This document shows positions 15,701-16,562 of a DNA stretch of 16,562 nucleotides, piece by piece. Each line of letters begins with the position of its first letter. Positions within the stretch are counted from its first letter, which is position 1. This DNA comes from an uncultured Flammeovirgaceae bacterium. GTDB taxonomy: Bacteria > Bacteroidota > Bacteroidia > Cytophagales > Cyclobacteriaceae. The position numbers and the translations under genes were made by a program. The notes beneath the pieces are model-generated. The model made no database searches, was not told where the DNA came from, and saw only the letters and a program-made list of their open reading frames with translations. The stretch is from positions 1 to 16,562 of the forward strand of contig CAKZPJ010000152.1 in the NCBI GenBank assembly GCA_937138955.1, read 5' to 3'.

Positions 15701-16562
15701 CCGTGGCAAATAGGTAAATCCCGAGGTATCATTAGAGTGACTGATGCGGCCGGAAACGAAGCAGAAGTTACTTCAGTAATAACTATACTACCGGAAAACC
15801 AGTCGCCTCAGCCGATTCAGGATACTTTAACAGTAGCAATACGACTAAGGGGTGAATCGGCTAAACTTAGCTTGGATTCACTATTTTCTGATCCTGATCA
15901 AGATTTACTCACCTATAGCTTTACTCGCCCTTCATTCTCTTCCAACGATTTAGGCATATTGAAAAGCTCAGTAGTAGACCTCCGCATTGAGGATCAGCTA
16001 TTGATTGGGCAGGCTAATGCTTTGGGCAAACAGGAAGCAATTTTGTATGCCTACGATCCGGTAGGTGAATACTCTAGCGTAACGCTGCTTATCTCGGTAC
16101 TACCTCCCAATCAAGCTCCATTGGTGAAGCAGGAACTCAATACTCAATATTTAGTAGAGTACCAGCAGTGGGAGATCAGCCTATCAACTATTTTTAATGA
16201 TCCTGACGGAGACACGCTTACCTTTCAGGTAATAGCAGCCGATCCTAATGTAGCCCAATTGGAACTTACGGCTGACTCACTACGAATAACTGCCCGGTTA
16301 GCTGGGGAAACAGAGATTCAGCTACAGGCGCAGGATCAAGCGGGCGACTCGGCTATACTAACATTCAACTTGAAAGTTGATCAAGTTACGGCTATTACAA
16401 CTACTACTACGAATGAAGTATTCAGCATCTATCCAAATCCGGCAGTCAACTGGATTACGGTGGACTATGCTGAAGTTCAAGCTATTAAAATATATAATAT
16501 GCAAGGGCTAGAATTATATACCAAAGTAGCACTGCCTGGGGATAATGCCCAATTCTCCGTAG
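12764..16562 (+). CDS. Large secreted S8 subtilase with adhesin-like C-terminal domains and T9SS sorting domain (3' end cut)
   Basis: 1,266 residues are visible before the right edge. The first in-frame ATG (12764) starts a signal peptide ending around LPVVLAQ (residue 32). A propeptide-like region spans about 35-140. The S8 domain (about 165-485) has Asp195 in VIDGGID, a DDDGNGYVDDVYGYDF calcium-type loop, His250 in HGTHVAG, oxyanion Asn365 in AGNN, and Ser429 in SGTSMACPH: a complete, active-looking triad. Then come a fibronectin type III-like domain (about 495-605), ASH/choice-of-anchor-type beta domains with the recurring SNDP motif (about 606-815), another beta domain, and three cadherin/Ig-like repeats marked by DPEQDPL, DPDQDLL and DPDGDTL (about 918-1206). 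Finally FSIYPNPAVNWITVDY begins a type A T9SS C-terminal domain (from about 1218), which directs export through the outer membrane and cell-surface attachment. Only a few tens of residues should be missing. Confidence 0.93.
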   Translation, partial: MCLLSRFYLNLINRTILLIVFGLWALPVVLAQTNEAAKHKIWVKLKESVPEHCGEPKTIATGKPSLDQLSKDCNVIGIRRVFPRTHKFEKAHRRYGLHQWYEVEFADTLSTSEDELAALFCKNTWVSSAESIPVRTLFTTNQSDTLAPVNDPRYKDQWHYNNTGQSGGASGADIRLDSGRFFTSGDSRVVVAVIDGGIDTNHEDLQQALWVNQAEKSGKVGVDDDGNGYVDDVYGYDFSADKGRVYSDKHGTHVAGTVGAVSNNGIGVAGVAGGDGKKPGVRLMSCAVFGRSGQGGFPAAFVYAADNGAVIAQNSWGGGTESQVLEAAVRYFNERAGYDNSDEKFTLNIQTGPMAGGLVVFAAGNNKTNQARVAYPASLETVMAVASLDHNDKKSDFSNYGDWVDIAAPGSDILSTFPGNSYGYLSGTSMACPHVSGVASLIISRFQRQGFTSGHLRQILLTSSDNIDLANSSHIADLGVGRINTYRALSGDTDQPPATIADLSTNKTTFNSVDLSFTATGTDNQRGTAAYYEIYFSEEVVKEDEINEASRLLAKLPNPAGTMDTIRIEGLQYATSYYFSLRAVDLLGNPSPWSKVVQATTDEPPRIKVRPEALTATVEARQLQIDTIVIDNTLGKSPLTFQLLLDSTSDGWLQLTTDSGTVASEAIMEIPFSWDARSLYAGNLAANLQIVSNDPNNSTVEIPVQLTVTGTPELNISSRRIQFGEVYRTFFKRRNMIAHNVGTDTLTIDYMVSDNELFTVESVTTMIAPGEKYNFYVTFSPQDLDEQVGQITISSNDPQQPEMTVLVEGIGLEPPPLLISPSGIVAEVVQDDSLTRGVRLQNTSFTDTLRWLVDEVLPDWLALVDSAGSLLPREVGRFRFKLKSGNKELGQYRTDIRFQFYDDESEVLPVTMVVVEPNLPPVWSDSLINFSIAIRRGEARFNLAGFVTDPEQDPLRFNFQWEGGAIASARTMDSILLINPWQIGKSRGIIRVTDAAGNEAEVTSVITILPENQSPQPIQDTLTVAIRLRGESAKLSLDSLFSDPDQDLLTYSFTRPSFSSNDLGILKSSVVDLRIEDQLLIGQANALGKQEAILYAYDPVGEYSSVTLLISVLPPNQAPLVKQELNTQYLVEYQQWEISLSTIFNDPDGDTLTFQVIAADPNVAQLELTADSLRITARLAGETEIQLQAQDQAGDSAILTFNLKVDQVTAITTTTTNEVFSIYPNPAVNWITVDYAEVQAIKIYNMQGLELYTKVALPGDNAQFSV

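Noticed and set aside
1..16562. CRISPR array, tRNA/rRNA genes, insertion sequences or att sites
   Set aside because: No regularly spaced repeats, no cloverleaf-like intergenic sequence, no transposase or integrase reading frame; gaps between genes are all under 300 bases.

Overview
The window looks like chromosomal DNA of a marine-type Bacteroidota, most likely order Cytophagales. This is inferred from three things: a subtilase ending in a type IX secretion sorting domain, three Bacteroidota-style lipoproteins (two with acidic residues right after the lipid-modified cysteine, as in surface-export signals), and AT-rich promoter-like boxes instead of clear Shine-Dalgarno sites. There is no sign of a phage, plasmid, insertion sequence, CRISPR array, tRNA or rRNA.

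Layout. 1-474 (-): the N-terminal end of a TamB-like envelope protein, cut by the left edge. It is divergent from tsaD (565-1614, +), the t6A37 tRNA-modification enzyme. tsaD converges on a TerB/LETM1-like helical protein (1693-3012, -), which is divergent from smpB (3217-3687, +). smpB is followed closely by an HNH nuclease-like protein (3742-4239, +). Next come an acidic lipoprotein (4463-5335, +), a large hairpin between convergent genes, and sucC (5408-6613, -). sucC is divergent from the lolD-type ABC ATPase (6682-7338, +).

The middle is more accessory. A small Cys/His-rich membrane-anchored protein (about 7490-7828) sits beside a lipoprotein with a Cys-Asp4 surface-export-like signal (7931-8536), possibly a metal- or nutrient-uptake pair. 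After these comes an open frame without a normal start codon (8581-8784, -), behind the terminator of a spondin-domain lipoprotein (8828-9607, -). A helical hypothetical protein (9761-10231, -) with its own strong terminator follows.

The right third holds two proteases transcribed divergently. One is an exported S9 prolyl-oligopeptidase-family peptidase with a seven-blade propeller (10390-12495, -). The other is a very large S8 subtilase with adhesin-like C-terminal domains and a T9SS sorting domain (12764 to the right edge, +). Most of the window is housekeeping: translation quality control, tRNA modification, the TCA cycle and envelope biogenesis. I see no convincing new multi-gene defence or biosynthetic system. 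The most unusual parts are the Cys/His protein-lipoprotein pair, the start-less membrane ORF and several AT-rich inverted repeats in promoter regions.
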